NCBI RefSeq assembly: GCF_000687475.1 | Contig: NC_057320.1 | Coordinates: 4,436,501 to 4,500,500 of the forward strand | DNA from: Ustilaginoidea virens | Lineage: Eukaryota > Ascomycota > Sordariomycetes > Hypocreales > Clavicipitaceae | Reading direction: 5' to 3' | Length of the DNA stretch: 64,000 bases | Shown: piece after piece, positions 30,467-42,241 of the stretch | Layout: each line of letters begins with the position of its first letter | Position numbering within the stretch: position 1 is the first letter of the stretch | Made by a program: the position numbers and the translations under genes | Notes under the pieces: generated by a model | The model's input: the letters and a program-made list of their open reading frames with translations, nothing else | Databases searched by the model: none | Told to the model about the DNA's origin: nothing

Positions 30467-30970
30467 TTAGTCGCTCTCAACAAAGTTCATGCCCGTAGAG
30501 CCGGTGCCCAGCGTGGCTATCAGGTCGAGCTCGCTCGTGACTTTTGTCTGGACGTCGTCAGGCAACCAGTACGCATTGCTGCAGGGAAAGACCTCGCATC
30601 CAGACATCGGGGGGGCGCCGCTGGCCGGCCATATCTGCTTGACATTGTTGACGTCGTCGGCATTGACGATGCCGGACACGTCAAAGTACGTCTTGTGGTC
30701 ACGGCTGCTAAAGGCGACTTCTCCCAGCATGCCGGGGATGTTGTCGTGGCCTTCCTGGACGGCGTAGAAGTTGCCGACCCAGTCCGGGGGGAAGACGACC
30801 TTGGTTCTCCGCTTGTTGTTGACGGTGACGCTCTTGATGTTGGGCAAGCCGGCGTTGGGGGTGAAGTGGATGGTGCGGGTGAGCTTATCCAGGGTCCAGA
30901 AGGAGATGGAGGCGGCGCTGGCGGCGGCGGCAGAGGCGACAAGGGCCAGGGCTGAAGTTGCAAAGCGCAT
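30467..30970 (-). CDS. Small secreted protein of a family often labelled DNase1-like
   Basis: A single exon of 167 aa. Residues 1-19 form a signal peptide (MRFATSALALVASAAAASA), so the product is secreted or wall-associated. The mature part resembles a widespread ascomycete family: SFWTLDKLTRTIHFTPNAG, FPPDWVGNFYAVQEG, MLGEVAFSS, then CEVFPC (the only two Cys) and YWLPDDVQTKVTSELDL. Some database entries name this family DNase1 protein, but I see no nuclease active-site motif and would not infer a catalytic role. A TATAAAT about 400 bp upstream (- strand) may be its promoter element. Confidence 0.8.
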   Translation of the reverse strand: MRFATSALALVASAAAASAASISFWTLDKLTRTIHFTPNAGLPNIKSVTVNNKRRTKVVFPPDWVGNFYAVQEGHDNIPGMLGEVAFSSRDHKTYFDVSGIVNADDVNNVKQIWPASGAPPMSGCEVFPCSNAYWLPDDVQTKVTSELDLIATLGTGSTGMNFVESD

Positions 30971-31370
30971 GTTTTGACCGATGGGCGTCTTTTCTGGCGT
31001 AATTCTGTGGTGTGATTCCGTGGTGGAATTCTGTGGTGGAATTCTGCGTGTTGGATTTTTTTTCTTTTGGCCAAGGTGTTGGGAGTCTCGAGAGCTAGCC
31101 TCAGAGATGGTTTTGTCAACGAGGAGGTTTCTCCAAGAATAAAATAATGGTAAAAAGGAACGGAGCCGAGCCGCTGTACAAGGTGAACGGTTTCAAGTGG
31201 CTTTGGGTCGTTTGCCAAGGAATGTAGAGGCTATCCAAGATGAGCGTCAAGAATGGAGGCAAGTCCAAAGGACAAACACCACACACAGCAGATATCTGAT
31301 ATTGAATGATAGTAGTTTGGGTTGGGGGAGGCGAGGGGGAGCCGCGGCACAAGGTGCGCGCCGGGGGCGG

Positions 31371-31380
31371 GGATTTATAG
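31371..31380 (-). promoter_or_regulatory. TATA-like element upstream of secreted protein gene
   Basis: CTATAAATCC on the - strand in GC-rich surroundings, about 400 bp upstream of the ATG at 30970; it implies a leader of about 370 nt if used. Confidence 0.35.
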
Positions 31381-32958
31381 ACTCTCTGCAATGGCTGATG
31401 GCATGCATATGTCATGTCAAGCCGCGGTTTGAACCTTGACCTGGCTCGCTTCAAGCTCCGTGGCGAGCAGAGGGAAAGTTGGAGAACCTTGCATCATGGG
31501 GAGAGAGGGGAGGGGAGGGGGGGGAGGCGAAACAAGGAAGCCAAGATGCTTTAGCTGCTGGCAGCTGGCAGCTGGCATTGAAGAGCTCCTGGGTCCCCAC
31601 CGAATGATGCACACACCCATCCGACCTTGCGGTGGCTTGAGCCTCGTTTCCCAAGCCTGGCTTTTCCTGTTCAAGCAGGCCTCTCTCTGGGCAGCAAACC
31701 CGCGATTACGCATACATTGGACCAGCGCTACAGTACGACACCACTCTGTCCAGCTGGTTTGTCCAGTTGGGCGTGCTGCTGCAGTGGTGTCCGTCAGACC
31801 CAGGGGCGTGGGCCATGGGAAATTCGGGAATAGGGAGGGTTGTGGGGTGCAAAAGCCACGCCCCTCCAAGCACGCGCAGCGGGGGTGAGGGGGGGGCGGC
31901 GGAGGACAAGTACCGAGCACCAGGACATGACGCGGCGCCGAAGAGTCTGACTTGACCGTGAGAGGGTAGCTCCTGATGCTATTCATATTCAAAGAGCCCA
32001 GCGTTTAATTTTACGGGGGAAAAAAGCCAGAAAAAAAAAAAAAAAAGCCAAAAAAAAAAGCCAGAAAAAAAAAAAGGGCCAATTTCTTTCGAGGAAATCG
32101 TTACGACAACGAACGAGATTTGGCGTCCTTGGCCATGTAGGGCGTCCTGGAGAATCATGCGGAGTACTCCGCACTCGGACGAAAGTAGTCAATAGCCGTG
32201 CGTGCCATATAGCTGCCACCCGCGCGGGAGACGTCAAAGCCAGCCTGGTACATTGTACTTGCCAACTCAGGTGCCCACAACGTCTGGCCGGTTCCTGTCA
32301 TTGAATCATCGCTCAACACACGCCCTCGTGGCACCAGCTCAAGTACCTAATGTACCGATGGGGATGAGACAAACGCTGAGGTCGCATGAGCAAGCCCTCG
32401 TGACGGGATTGTCCTCGCCTTCTTCCATGCCGCCTGCGAAAAAGAAAAAAAAAAATGTTTCGACATTGGGGCTTTTTTTTTTCGCCGGCGTTTCGACGCA
32501 GACACGCGATGCAGGCTATAAGAAAAAAAAAAGCCATCGACGGCCCACGGCCCCAGGGGCTTTTCGGCGCGAAAAGCGGCAGTCCATGATCCATGGACCA
32601 CTGCCGATTGCGCGTGGCGGCAGCCCGGCAAGGGACGGCGGCGCTGGGCTGGTTGGGGTGAGTGAGGCACGGTGAACAGACCAGGGCCGCAATGGCAGGG
32701 CGGCGTCGCGTACCTGTGGTTGGGGTTTGGTGTGGTTTGGTTTGGTTTGGTTTTAGGTTTCCGACGTCCTTGTAGCTTCCGCTTGCGGTGCTAGGCAGCT
32801 AGCTAGCTGTACACATGCATGTGAACTAACTCGGCGACGAGGAGACTCTGCCAGGTGGATGGATGGATGACAGCTTGAGCGTGGGCTTTGCTTTGCAGCC
32901 CAACAACCGTGACCATGCGATGCGCAAAGGAAGATGTGAGAACAAACACGCGGCGGGG

Positions 32959-32992
<34 letters not shown>
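32959..32992 (+). repeat. 34-nt A homopolymer
   Basis: An uninterrupted A run in intergenic DNA; no flanking target-site duplication or retroposed gene was recognised. Confidence 0.9.
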
Positions 32993-32994
<2 letters not shown>

Positions 32995-33550
32995 CCACGT
33001 CAAGTGAAGGGGGCTTTGACCGCAGCTTCAAAAGGCCAGCATCATCGCAGAAGTCGGGTCGGTCCCTTCCAAGTTCCAGATCACCACTTTTTCGCACCCC
33101 TTTTTCTTCTTCCTCTTTCTCTTTCTTCTTCTTTGTCTTCTTGTCTTCTTCCTTGGGGCGTGCCGGCGCAGACCAACGCCGTGTGGAGGCTGCCATTGGC
33201 TGGGCTGGCCCTCCAGTGCCTGGTACCTGACATATGTATGATCCATGTGTCCACCCGCGACCCGGCCGGCACCGCTCCAAGGTGGTGCCAGGCTGTGGGT
33301 GTGGGGGGGGGGTGGGGGTGCGTCAGATCGATTCCCGCCCAGGCGGATCGGATGGTGGGCGGCCCCAGGTACCGGTACCTGGTGCCTGGTGCCTGGCACC
33401 TGCGACGGCGGGGCGGGGCGGGCGTCGCGCAAACAGTGCCGCAGCCTGCAGGCTCTTTTGATCCAACCAGGGCCAGGAACCCGGGCGAGAACCAGCGGAT
33501 GATGCCCGTCTCTGGTGGCAGTGCCGGAGGATTAAGCCCGATGGAAGGGC

Positions 33551-33600
33551 AGCGCTACGTGGTACGTGGTGCGTGGTGCGTGGTGCGTGGTACGTGGTAC
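33551..33600 (+). repeat. 7-bp minisatellite (TRCGTGG)n
   Basis: Six or more tandem copies alternating TACGTGG and TGCGTGG. Confidence 0.85.
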
Positions 33601-33690
33601 AGGACATGGCAAAAATGGTACGTGGTATGCATCGCAGCCTCGATTCGGTATTGCGAGCTTTATGCCGTCTGGTGCAGGCAGGTGCTCTGG

Positions 33691-33780
33691 CTTGGCGGGC
33701 TTGGCGGGCTTGGCAGGCTTGACAGCCAGGCGGCCTGGCGGTCTGGCGGTCTGGCGGTCTGGCGGTCTGGCGGCCTGGCG
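33691..33780 (+). repeat. 9-bp minisatellites (GGCTTGGCG and GTCTGGCGG)
   Basis: Two adjacent arrays of related 9-bp units, three to four copies of the first and about five of the second. Confidence 0.85.
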
Positions 33781-35597
33781 AGCTTGGACGAGTCCGTCCG
33801 TTCGACTCCATGTCATCAACTTTCTTTGTCCAAGGCTCGGCTCGGGTGGTTTCCATTGTTTGGCGCTTTGCACAGACTTGCTGGCCCGTGTTCACTCTGG
33901 CAAAACACGCTGCTGTCCTCAACTTTCTTTCCCAGAGTCAATCTAATCTGTTGGTCACTCATGGTCACGGGAAAAGTTGACCTGAGCATACATACATACC
34001 TACAGTACCTATGTATATACTCCCGAGTCCGCAGCACTCCGTCCGTACCACCAATGCAACAACCATGGCGACGCCGCACCAATCAGCGACGCGCCACGGG
34101 GCGGCACCCCCCACGGAACCAGCTGGCTGCATTCTGCACCTGCACTACTAAGCCGGGCCGAAAAGTCTTCAATCCTCTCAAAGTTCTTTTCATCTTTGTT
34201 CCCCTTTGTCCCTTTCTTCCTCCCTCCGCAGACGCACGCACCTGGGCAAGACGACGCGAAGCAGCCCGTTCTCGGGACACTCGGCGGGACCCCCCTTGCC
34301 TCTATCGCTGTGCCCGTCGTCGCACCGCACCCGAACAACGACCTCGACCTCGGCCGCTGTCAGCCGCGCTCGCCCAACATCGTGGCATCCCCCTATCCCC
34401 GCGCAGCCCGCGCAGCCCGCGCAGCCTGCACACCCTTCCTTCCCGGCCGCCCTGCCGCCCCCGGATCGAGCAAAGTCCCCCGACGGGGAAATATAGAAAA
34501 AAAAAAAAAGCAAAAAAAAAAAAGAGGCTGCCGGCGTTGGACCCAGAGACACCAGGGGGCATTCCGTCCCGAGCAGCACGGGCAGAAGCCATCACACGCC
34601 GGCAGCCGCGAAGTCTTTTCTTTTGTCTTTCAGTCTTCCCCGCGGCCGTGGAGCCCGCGTGTTGTTGATGCGATAGATTTTTCGTGTGGCGGGCTAGCAG
34701 GGCCACTTATTTTTAGGTTTCTGCCCCGGAGCTGGCGCGGCCGACGCCCATCTTCAAAAAAAGGTTCAAAACAAGGCCTCGTCACATGTCCTGGGTCGAG
34801 GGCGACGCGCCGTCGGTGATGACGCGAGACCTGCGTCGTCGGGCCTAGACAAATCCCCCCCCCCCCTTCCCCCCGGGGACGCTGGGCTGCCGGTCCGTCG
34901 AGATGGGGGATGGCGCCGCGTGCGCGGCATGCACACCTATGCGTCGTCGATGCCTGCGGCTTCCCTTTGCGGCGCGGTGCTCGCTTCCGGCGGCTGGGGG
35001 TGTCGGTTCCTCGTATCGGGTCTGCTGCGGACGGGCGAGTCGAAGACGCTGGGGGTTTGTCTGGTTGGAGTTGCTGGCGTGACGTGACGCTGCCGATGGC
35101 GGTTGGTGGTCAAGCCCGCTTAACGTGGGAGGGCGTGGCGGCTCCAGCTTGCTTGATGTAGCAGGGGCGCCCAGAGATGGCAGCCGGATCATGTTCCGTG
35201 TGCGGTAGCTGATGGGCAGTCGAGACCTTGCCAGTGTAATCATCACGGGGCACCTGGCCTTCAGGAACCTCTGGTGATGAGAAGCTGCTGCTATCTAGAC
35301 GGCATTCCAGATCTCGCAGCTAATGCAGACGCGGACTCGCCAGCGCAACGGGGCGTGCCAAGCCTTGAAGAACCTAGTGATCAAAAGCTTGGTGATAGAA
35401 CCTGCTGTTTAGATGGCACCCATCCCGCAGCTGGTCCACCCTTGCCATGTGACGGAGGCCCAGCCACGGCCGCCGCTCACGACCACCACTCACGACCCCG
35501 ACAAAAACACCAAGCCTGCCCGTCAACTCCCCGCCTCGCTCGTGCTCACGTCCATGTTCGCATCGTCGTCTGCCTCGTCATCGCCCAGATCCCGCTG

Positions 35598-37954
35598 CTA
35601 GCCGTCCGAGCCATGCGTCCCCGCGGCTTCCGTCCGCGACCGAATCTCCCGCACCAGCGCCTTGGCCTCTTCCACCTCGACGCCGTCCTGGCACAGCTCC
35701 ATGGCCAGCCGGCTTGCGCTCGCGTAGTCGGCCGTGCGCATGGCAAACTTGGCGAGCCACATGCGCGCTTTGCTCGTCGCCGCCGTCACCCCGGTGCCCT
35801 CGCCGCCACTACTCCCGGGTGCTCTGTCGTCCCCCTCGGCATAGTCGTCTGAGCCGGTGGACGAGTCGTTGTGTATCATGACCGAGTCCCCAAGGTTGGT
35901 GTCCGCCAATGTCGCGGCAGCAGCAGCAGCAGCAGCAGCAGCCGCCGCCGCACCACCATCCTCCTGGGCAACGCACAGCTCCATGTATGCCTTGGCCTCT
36001 TCTTCCTCCCCGAGCTGGTCGTACATGGCTGCTATTTGCAGCAGCACTTCCGGGTCCATGTGGCCCGTGGGCCCGCGAGCACCGGCACCGGCTCCGGCAC
36101 CGGCTGCAGCATCGCCGCCGCTGCCGAAGCTGCTGCCGACCTCGTAGTACGCGTCTGCGAGTAGCGCCCGCTTGAAGGCCTTGATGCCGTCGCGCTCGCG
36201 GCCCATCTTTTGCAGGCACGACCCCACCGCCATCCACATCTTGCCGTCCCACGGCCGGAGCCCTGCCGCCTTCTTGTAGTACCACAGCGAGTACGTGTGC
36301 ATCTCGAGCATCTCGTACGTCTGGCCGAGCCCGTACCACGCGCGGTAGTCTCGCCGGTTCACGTCGACTGCTCTGCGGTACGACTCGATCGCCGCATGGG
36401 TGTTTTTCAGCTCCACGTACTCGTGTCCCATGAGCGTCCACGCCGACAAGCACGACCGGTCCAGAGTCAGGGCTCGTCTAAAGTACTGGACTGCTTTCTC
36501 GTGCATGGAAAGCAGCGAGTAGTAGTTGCCAATCACGACGCACGACTCTGGGCGGAACTTGTCGACGCTCGAGCACAGATGCGCCACAAAAGCCAGCTTG
36601 GGCCGCATGTTCAGCACGTAAAGGATGTTGGAGTAGTGGTCCAGAGCATCCAGCCGGTGAGGATGCAGCGCGAGCAGCCGGCTAAAGTGTTGCTCCGCCG
36701 CCATGAGGTCTTTGGCGTGATACGCCAACAAGGCATGGCACGTCAGCAGGAAGGATGACGTCGGGAAGATTGACAGCAGCTGCTCCAGAGAATTGGCGAG
36801 ACTTGGCGTTTGCTGGTAGAGCTCGAGCGACGTGTAAAGGTGAAACATGAAGGACACGATGTTTTGAGGGCAGTGACGGGCTATCTGGTTGAGCTAGCAA
36901 GAGGAAGCAGTCGCAAATGTTAGTCCAGGTGTGCTTGCTTGACAGACAGAGGCTTGTTGCGCGAGCAGACGATTTCTTTGGTTCGTCGCTCGCTCGCCCT
37001 TGAGCTTACCTCTTCCACCCTCGATATCAAACCCGTCATTTCCAGCCAGCAGCCCCAGTTCATGGGGTATTTGTGAACGCTCCTGACAAAGTATTCCATC
37101 GCTTGCGCATCGTTTTTTTCCTTGGCCAAAACCATTCCATACCTGCGGGGGCCGGGGGGCCCTGGAAGTCAGTAGCGTCAATCAACTCTCCCATTTTCTG
37201 AGCAAGTCCTTACAAGTATTCCAACCATCCCTGGCTCCCCAATACCTCGTCGTCCGACGTCGTCCTCTCCCTGAACCAAGCAGACAGAAATCTGCCCACC
37301 ACAAGCAGCTGCTTGTTGGCCACCGTTCCCAGATCCTGAGGACCCATGACCATCTCAGACTCCTCGTTCCTGCGCTTCTCCCCAGACAGAAACTTGGCGT
37401 ACAGCGCAAGGAACAGGCTCTTCTGGCTGAGCTTGGGCAGCGGTGCGGCATCGCCGGACAATCTGGTCTCCGTGGCGGCCTTGGCTTTCCCCTTTGATCT
37501 TTGCGACGCCGCAGACGCGGTCGCTTCCGAGTGCGAGGCCAGCACGGACGACAGGAGCGAGTCGGGCAGGAAGACTGCGGCACATCGGTCGAACTCTTTG
37601 CAGTCGAAGAGGGACTTGGCCAGGAGGTACTTGCTCAGCTCCTTTGCCTCAAGGCCAGCCTCCTCGGGGTCCGGGTTCGCAGTGAATACGGGGCTGGCGC
37701 GCTGAGCGCCGTCAGCTTCGTCCTGGCCGTCGGCCGGTTCAGGCAGTGCGTTCAGGAGTTCGGCCGCCCTGCGAAGGGACATCAACCAGGGGTCATGGGT
37801 GTTAGCCACCACCGGACGGCCAAGAGCACGCTTGTTGCAGGCAGGGCAGGACAAACCATTTCGCCGACTGGTACAGGCACCTCTCGGAACACTTGACTAC
37901 GGCATCTTGGAGGGCAGCTCGCAGATGCGAAACCTCTTGCGCACTCAGCGCCAT
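35598..37954 (-). CDS. cdc23: Anaphase-promoting complex subunit Cdc23/APC8
   Basis: This is a TPR subunit of the APC/C ubiquitin ligase, which targets securin and cyclins for degradation at mitotic exit. Exons on the - strand are 37954-37857, 37768-37214, 37142-37010 and 36893-35598 (693 aa). Introns are 88, 71 and 116 nt. Splicing gives MALSAQEVSHLRAALQ...YQSAKWAAELLNALP, WLEYLYGMVLAKEKND and SRVEELNQIARHCPQNIVSFMFHLYTS. The N-terminal APC8 domain is followed by tandem TPRs (RPESCVVIGNYYSLL, KAVQYFRRALTLD, AWTLMGHEYVELKN, YRAWYGLGQTYEML, WYYKKAAGLRPWD). The C-terminal part holds a low-complexity Gly/Ala insert, a run of 13 Ala and an acidic Ser-rich segment before the last helices. The start is fixed by the conserved MALSAQEV-type N terminus. 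Confidence 0.95.
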
Positions 37955-39108
37955 GCCGAGCGGGAGATTGGGTTCCTGTTCCTGTCAAACTGGAGGCTTT
38001 CGAGGCGTCGCCGCATGAGGTTCGGAAGATTGCCAGACCTGCCTGCTGTTGCGATGGCGTCTGTGCAGTTACGGGAACGCTGGAATCCTCTCGTCACGTC
38101 TCGTCGAAGCTAGGCACCCGTCGATTAAACGACGGCATCTGGAGTGGCGCGTCAAGAGACCGCGTGGTGGTTATGTCATGAATTTACGGATTCGCTCAGC
38201 GGTTCAGTTCCAGCAAGGTTGGCTGGCGGACAGAAGGGGGGAAGCGCACAGTATCCGCACTGTAGCACTAACTGTATGCCAGCTCTCAACACTGAGATAT
38301 TTTGTTTGCCTTCATTCGTCCTTACGGCCCATACCTTCTCTTCTGGCCACGACTTATGGAAAAGTCTGGAGCAAGTGCACCATGTCAACTGCCTCAATGG
38401 CAAGCCGCTTTCGACATCATCACCCGCAGGCCTACCATGATCAGCTTGTGAGTGACTAGGCACTGGCGTGTGTAGTGCTTGGATGGCGCCAATATGACGA
38501 ATCTATGTCTTTATCCACCAGACTTGACCGACATTTAGGCATTAGCCTCACAATCACTAGTCGAGAAGGGAAATGCCATGTGGGTATGTATATTTGCTGC
38601 AGAAAAGCCAGAAAAGCCCAGGGAAACAAGGGGTTTCGAAGTAATGTCAGCATTCAAAAACACTACACTAGCCACAATTTTTGGGTTCCATCAAGCTATT
38701 AATATAATAGTCCAGAAAATCCCCGTTTAAGTAAATAGAATGCCCCGATTCTTGCCACCCCAGCTCCATATCTCGCGGTGCGTAATCTTGCAGTAACGCA
38801 ATTATCAAACAGTTCCAGGCTTGCGAATAAACGATCCGCGTTGGTAGCACAAAAAAAAAAAAAAAAAAAAAAGAAGCAGCAGCAGCAGCAGCAGCAGCAT
38901 CCTTCACTAACCAAGAGGCGATCCCCCAATATGTGTCTCGACGAGTAATTGGCCGTCAAAGACCTTTTGTTGGAAACGGGGGCAGGTCGAGCATCTAAAC
39001 ACCACCTTCCATAACGCCAGGCAAAACACCCCTACCAGTACGCGCCTTGAAAGAGCATGTCGCCCTTTCCGTCCCAGTCTCAAGTCGTATATCCCCCGTG
39101 CCAGATGC
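37955..39108. other. Intergenic region cdc23 / RA-PH gene
   Basis: About 1.15 kb between the cdc23 start (-) and the stop of the RA-PH gene (-). It holds an A run at 38850-38870 directly joined to a (GCA)n run at about 38876-38898. A short minus-strand frame across the GCA/A tract (38668-38907) reads as poly-Ala/poly-Phe and is not accepted. No other gene is seen. Confidence 0.45.
38850..38898 (+). repeat. A run plus (GCA)n microsatellite
   Basis: About 22 A followed by (AGC)n of about 7 units. Confidence 0.9.
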
Positions 39109-42100
39109 TCATCGAGCCCTGTTCACAAGAGGCTCCAACGGAGGACCGCGGGGATGTGGGTGGGAGGGTGGCTCGCCGTGCTGCGAGCGCCGCATATGCA
39201 AAAGCGGTCCGTTCTTCTGATGGCCTTCATTGCCGTTATATCGCCTTTGCGGATGCGAGGCAGAGGATTTGCTTCGCAAACGCTGCGGGCAAGGTGGCGG
39301 TGGCGGTGGAGGAGCAAGGTCGTTGCCAGCAGGCATGCCCCGGCGGGACACGTTTCGTTTCGGAGCGCAATCCCGAGGCTCCCTCAACGTGCCTCCGCTG
39401 GCAAAGTTGATCAAAGGTTGGCCGGGAGCATGCTTGATGCCGGGGTTCGGTCCCTTGTGGAACCGCGGGGGCTCCGGGAAATCAGCTGCGAAGCTGAGAA
39501 GAGGTGCAGGGTGCCTCTCGCGACGGACGACTCCGCCGCTGGACATTGGCCTGCGCTGCCGCTGCTGCTGCTGCTGCTGCACGTGAACCACCTGCTGGTC
39601 CCGAACACGGGCCGAGTGCTCCGCCGCAGAGGGAAACCAAGACGGAGACTCGGGCTTGTTATCCGGCTGCTTTTTCGCGTCGGACGAACTCGACGAAGAA
39701 CTGCAGATGCCGCCATTCAGGAGCGACGGGGTTTCGGTGAAGGGGCCGTCGCTGCTGCTGCTGGATGTCTTGGTCGACGAGGCTACCTCGGCTTGCTTGC
39801 GCTTCTTGTATTCATCTCCCAGCAGCCCTCCCGCAGAGAACTCGGGCTCTTCCTCGTCCACAGTGTTGGGAATCTCGGGGACGGCACCAGAGGAAACCTT
39901 CTTCGACGCGTTGGGCCGGCGGGCCGAGGTCTTGGCCCTGGACAGGGATTTCTGAATGGTGGCATCGTCGAGGACGATCTTGCTTATGCGGAAATCATCA
40001 ACGTTCATCAGAGGCTCGTCGGCTCCTTCTTGTGCTTCTTCTGATTCTTCTTCTCCCGCGACGGTAGAAGACGGGGCGCTGGCGGAGCTTCTGTTGACGG
40101 TCCTCTTGGGGCCGGACGTGCCACCACCCTTGGCATCGAGAACCAGTTGAGGAGGTTTGCTCCTCTTCTCCAGATCCACCAACCGGCTCGCCAAGTACCA
40201 GCTGCGCCAGCCGTGCACCTTTTTGCAGAAGTGCTCAGCTTCTTGCGCGTCCTCTATGGAAAAGAAGTGGACAAAGTTTTCGCCGTTGTGGAACACGACC
40301 GTCTTTTGCTGACTTTTGATTGCGTAGCAGAACTGCTTGGGCGGCTTCAGATGGCGACGCATCTCGCTCTCCTTGGGTGTGTAGACGTCAAAGTCTGTGA
40401 GGTGGCAGAGAACAATGCTTTCCTTGTCGGACGGCTTGTTTTTGGCCGACTTGGCAGCGTACATCTGCCCGTTGTCGAGAAGTGTTACCCAACGCTTGTT
40501 CCATTTGCCAGGTTTTGCCGAGTGATACATTTGGAGGGAAAACCCTGAGGGAGGTTCATCGGTGCGAGGGACAGACTCTATGTCCAGATCCTCATCAGTC
40601 TGCGAGCCATCGCGCGACATGACCAGGAGCGAGTTTTGCTGATCCTTGTCCCAGGAATTCATCACGTCACGGACACGTTCGTAGCGTCGGAGCCGACGCT
40701 CCAAGCCGAGAAGCAGATAACACTCGATGATGACGCTGCTAGCGGGAGTGAGTTGATGCCTGGTCGTCTCAGCCGTAGCCTTGAGAATGTCCATGGGTGT
40801 GGTATCTGCCGTTACGGGAAGGTTGATGGTTGATGACAAGCATCGCACAATGACGCGCTGGTACAAGGATAACAAGTTAGTGCCCCAGCAGCAGCCAGGA
40901 TCGTGAGTGGTTGGGGGGATATTTGCGGCGGAAAAAAAAAGAAAAAGAAAAAAAGAAACTCACCCTCTCTCCGCCATTGATGGCCGACAATGGCGCGTCC
41001 GTCTGGGGTACTATGCCTTTACCACCTTGTTCGATAAATTTCATCTTGCCAGTGGAAAGTGGTGGTGAGGGGGGGTCCTCGAGGCTGCTCTCGCGGCTGT
41101 ACTGGCTAAAGGTGGGCGAGAGAACAGCAGAGACGACGGTGCTTGGGGTGCCGGGCTGAATGCTCAGCACGGAGGACCGCCTGTTTCTGGAGAAGAAGGA
41201 CAGCTTGTCCAAGATTTGGCGCCTAGGCTTTGGCGAGGGAGTAAGGGTGACAAGCTGGGCCTGGAGCCGTGCAAGATCGAGCTTCTTTTGTTCGGCGAGA
41301 ATGCGATCCGTCTCGGCCTCGAGGCGAGCAACCTCATCTGCCACCTTGTCGACGTGGCCGTCACAGTCTACGTTGCGTTGTTGTTGTTGTTGCTGCTGCT
41401 GAGGAGGAGGAGGATGACGCTTTGCGGCTGGTGGAGGAGGCTTCGCCAGCAGCGGCTTGTCGTCGCAGCCCTTTGTGTCAGCGTTGACATCAAGCTTGCC
41501 CTTGGTCTCTTCCGCCTGCGGGTGATTTTCGTTTGCAGGTGTTTGTTGCAGCGTCAGAGAGGTCTGAACCTGGTCCTGGTCCTGATCCTGGTCCTTGTGC
41601 TGGTCCCTGTCGTGGTCGCGGTCTTGTTGGTCTTGGACGGGGACTTGGACGGGGACTTGGACGGGGATTTGGCCTGGCTCTTGGTCTGGCTCTCGGATTG
41701 GCTCTTGGATTGGCTCTTGGCTGCTGTGGGGCCCGTCTCGTTGGTGGGTCGGACCCGCTGCGGCGCTGCTGCCGCCATCCCTGCCAGTGGCCGCGCCCCC
41801 ATTGGCTGGCTTGCTGCTGCCTGCAAGCAATCGCCAGCTCTCCAGGAATCTGAGGCTGGACTGAGCGGCGATGCTGACGGGTTTAGGGCTCAGCACCCTG
41901 GTGGGCAAGGCTGGCACCGACAATGCCTGCTGCTGGGCCTTGAGCGAGAGGCGGAAGCTGGACAGGCTCTTGGAACGGGACCGCGAGTCCGAGCTGACCT
42001 GGTCCGGCGCGCCTGCCGACGAGGACTGGGTTTCGCCGCAGCCGGAGCCGGCGCCAGCGTCATCCAAGGTCTTGGTGCTTGTTTTGATGTCTTTGTTGTT

Positions 42101-42241
42101 TTTGTCGCTTTTGTTGTCGCGGGACGACGAGGGCGACGAGACGCTCTTTCCGCGCAGCGTTCGATACCGGGAGAAGCTGCGCGGTGGAGGCGGAGGTGGA
42201 CCCGCCTCGGTGGCCCGTGCGTCGGGTGCCATGTGTGTCAT
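39109..42241 (-). CDS. RA-PH domain adaptor protein
   Basis: A large cytoplasmic scaffold with a Ras-association domain directly followed by a PH domain, the arrangement seen in MRL/lamellipodin-type adaptors that couple Ras-family GTPases to the actin cytoskeleton. Exons on the - strand are 42241-40964 and 40857-39109 (1,008 aa); the intron is 106 nt. Residues 1-425 are low-complexity (Pro, Ser, Gln; Asp/Gln/Arg alternating repeats; VPVQ repeats; a Gln run) with a short coiled coil. RA is about 427-510 (RVIVRCLSSTINLPV...ECYLLLGLERRLRRYERV). PH is about 528-650 (FSLQMYHSAKPGKWNKRWVTLL...HFFSIEDAQEAEHFCKKVHGW). The C terminus is disordered with Pro-rich motifs (APPPPPPPCP), possible SH3 or profilin ligands. 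A second ATG at 42232 could also start it. Its partner GTPase cannot be told from sequence. Confidence 0.85.

Larger units (their letters stand above)
30971..35597. other. Largest gene-free euchromatic gap (4.6 kb), repeat-rich
   Basis: Contents: the leader and promoter of the secreted protein (TATAAAT at 31371-31380), clustered A runs at 32025-32080 and 32440-32530, a GGTTT repeat at about 32720-32755, a 34-nt A run at 32959-32992, CT-rich DNA at 33090-33160, a 7-bp array at 33551-33600, 9-bp arrays at 33691-33778, CGCAGCC repeats at 34399-34428 and a C run at 34856-34866. A 601-codon open frame crosses these repeats and was rejected. No RNA gene was recognised. Confidence 0.5.

Noticed and set aside
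31410..31440. tRNA-like B box (GGTTTGAACC)
   Set aside because: No matching A box, cloverleaf pairing or terminator around it; the same holds for a similar match near 44700.
32863..34668. 601-codon open frame on + strand
   Set aside because: It runs through a 34-nt A tract, minisatellites and CT-rich DNA, shows no domain or codon bias, and repeated GTACCTG-like units dictate its composition; GC-rich repeats simply lack stops.
38668..38907. 79-codon minus-strand frame with poly-Ala and poly-Phe
   Set aside because: Its start comes from an A run and a GCA microsatellite; the rest has no recognisable homology and no splice partner.
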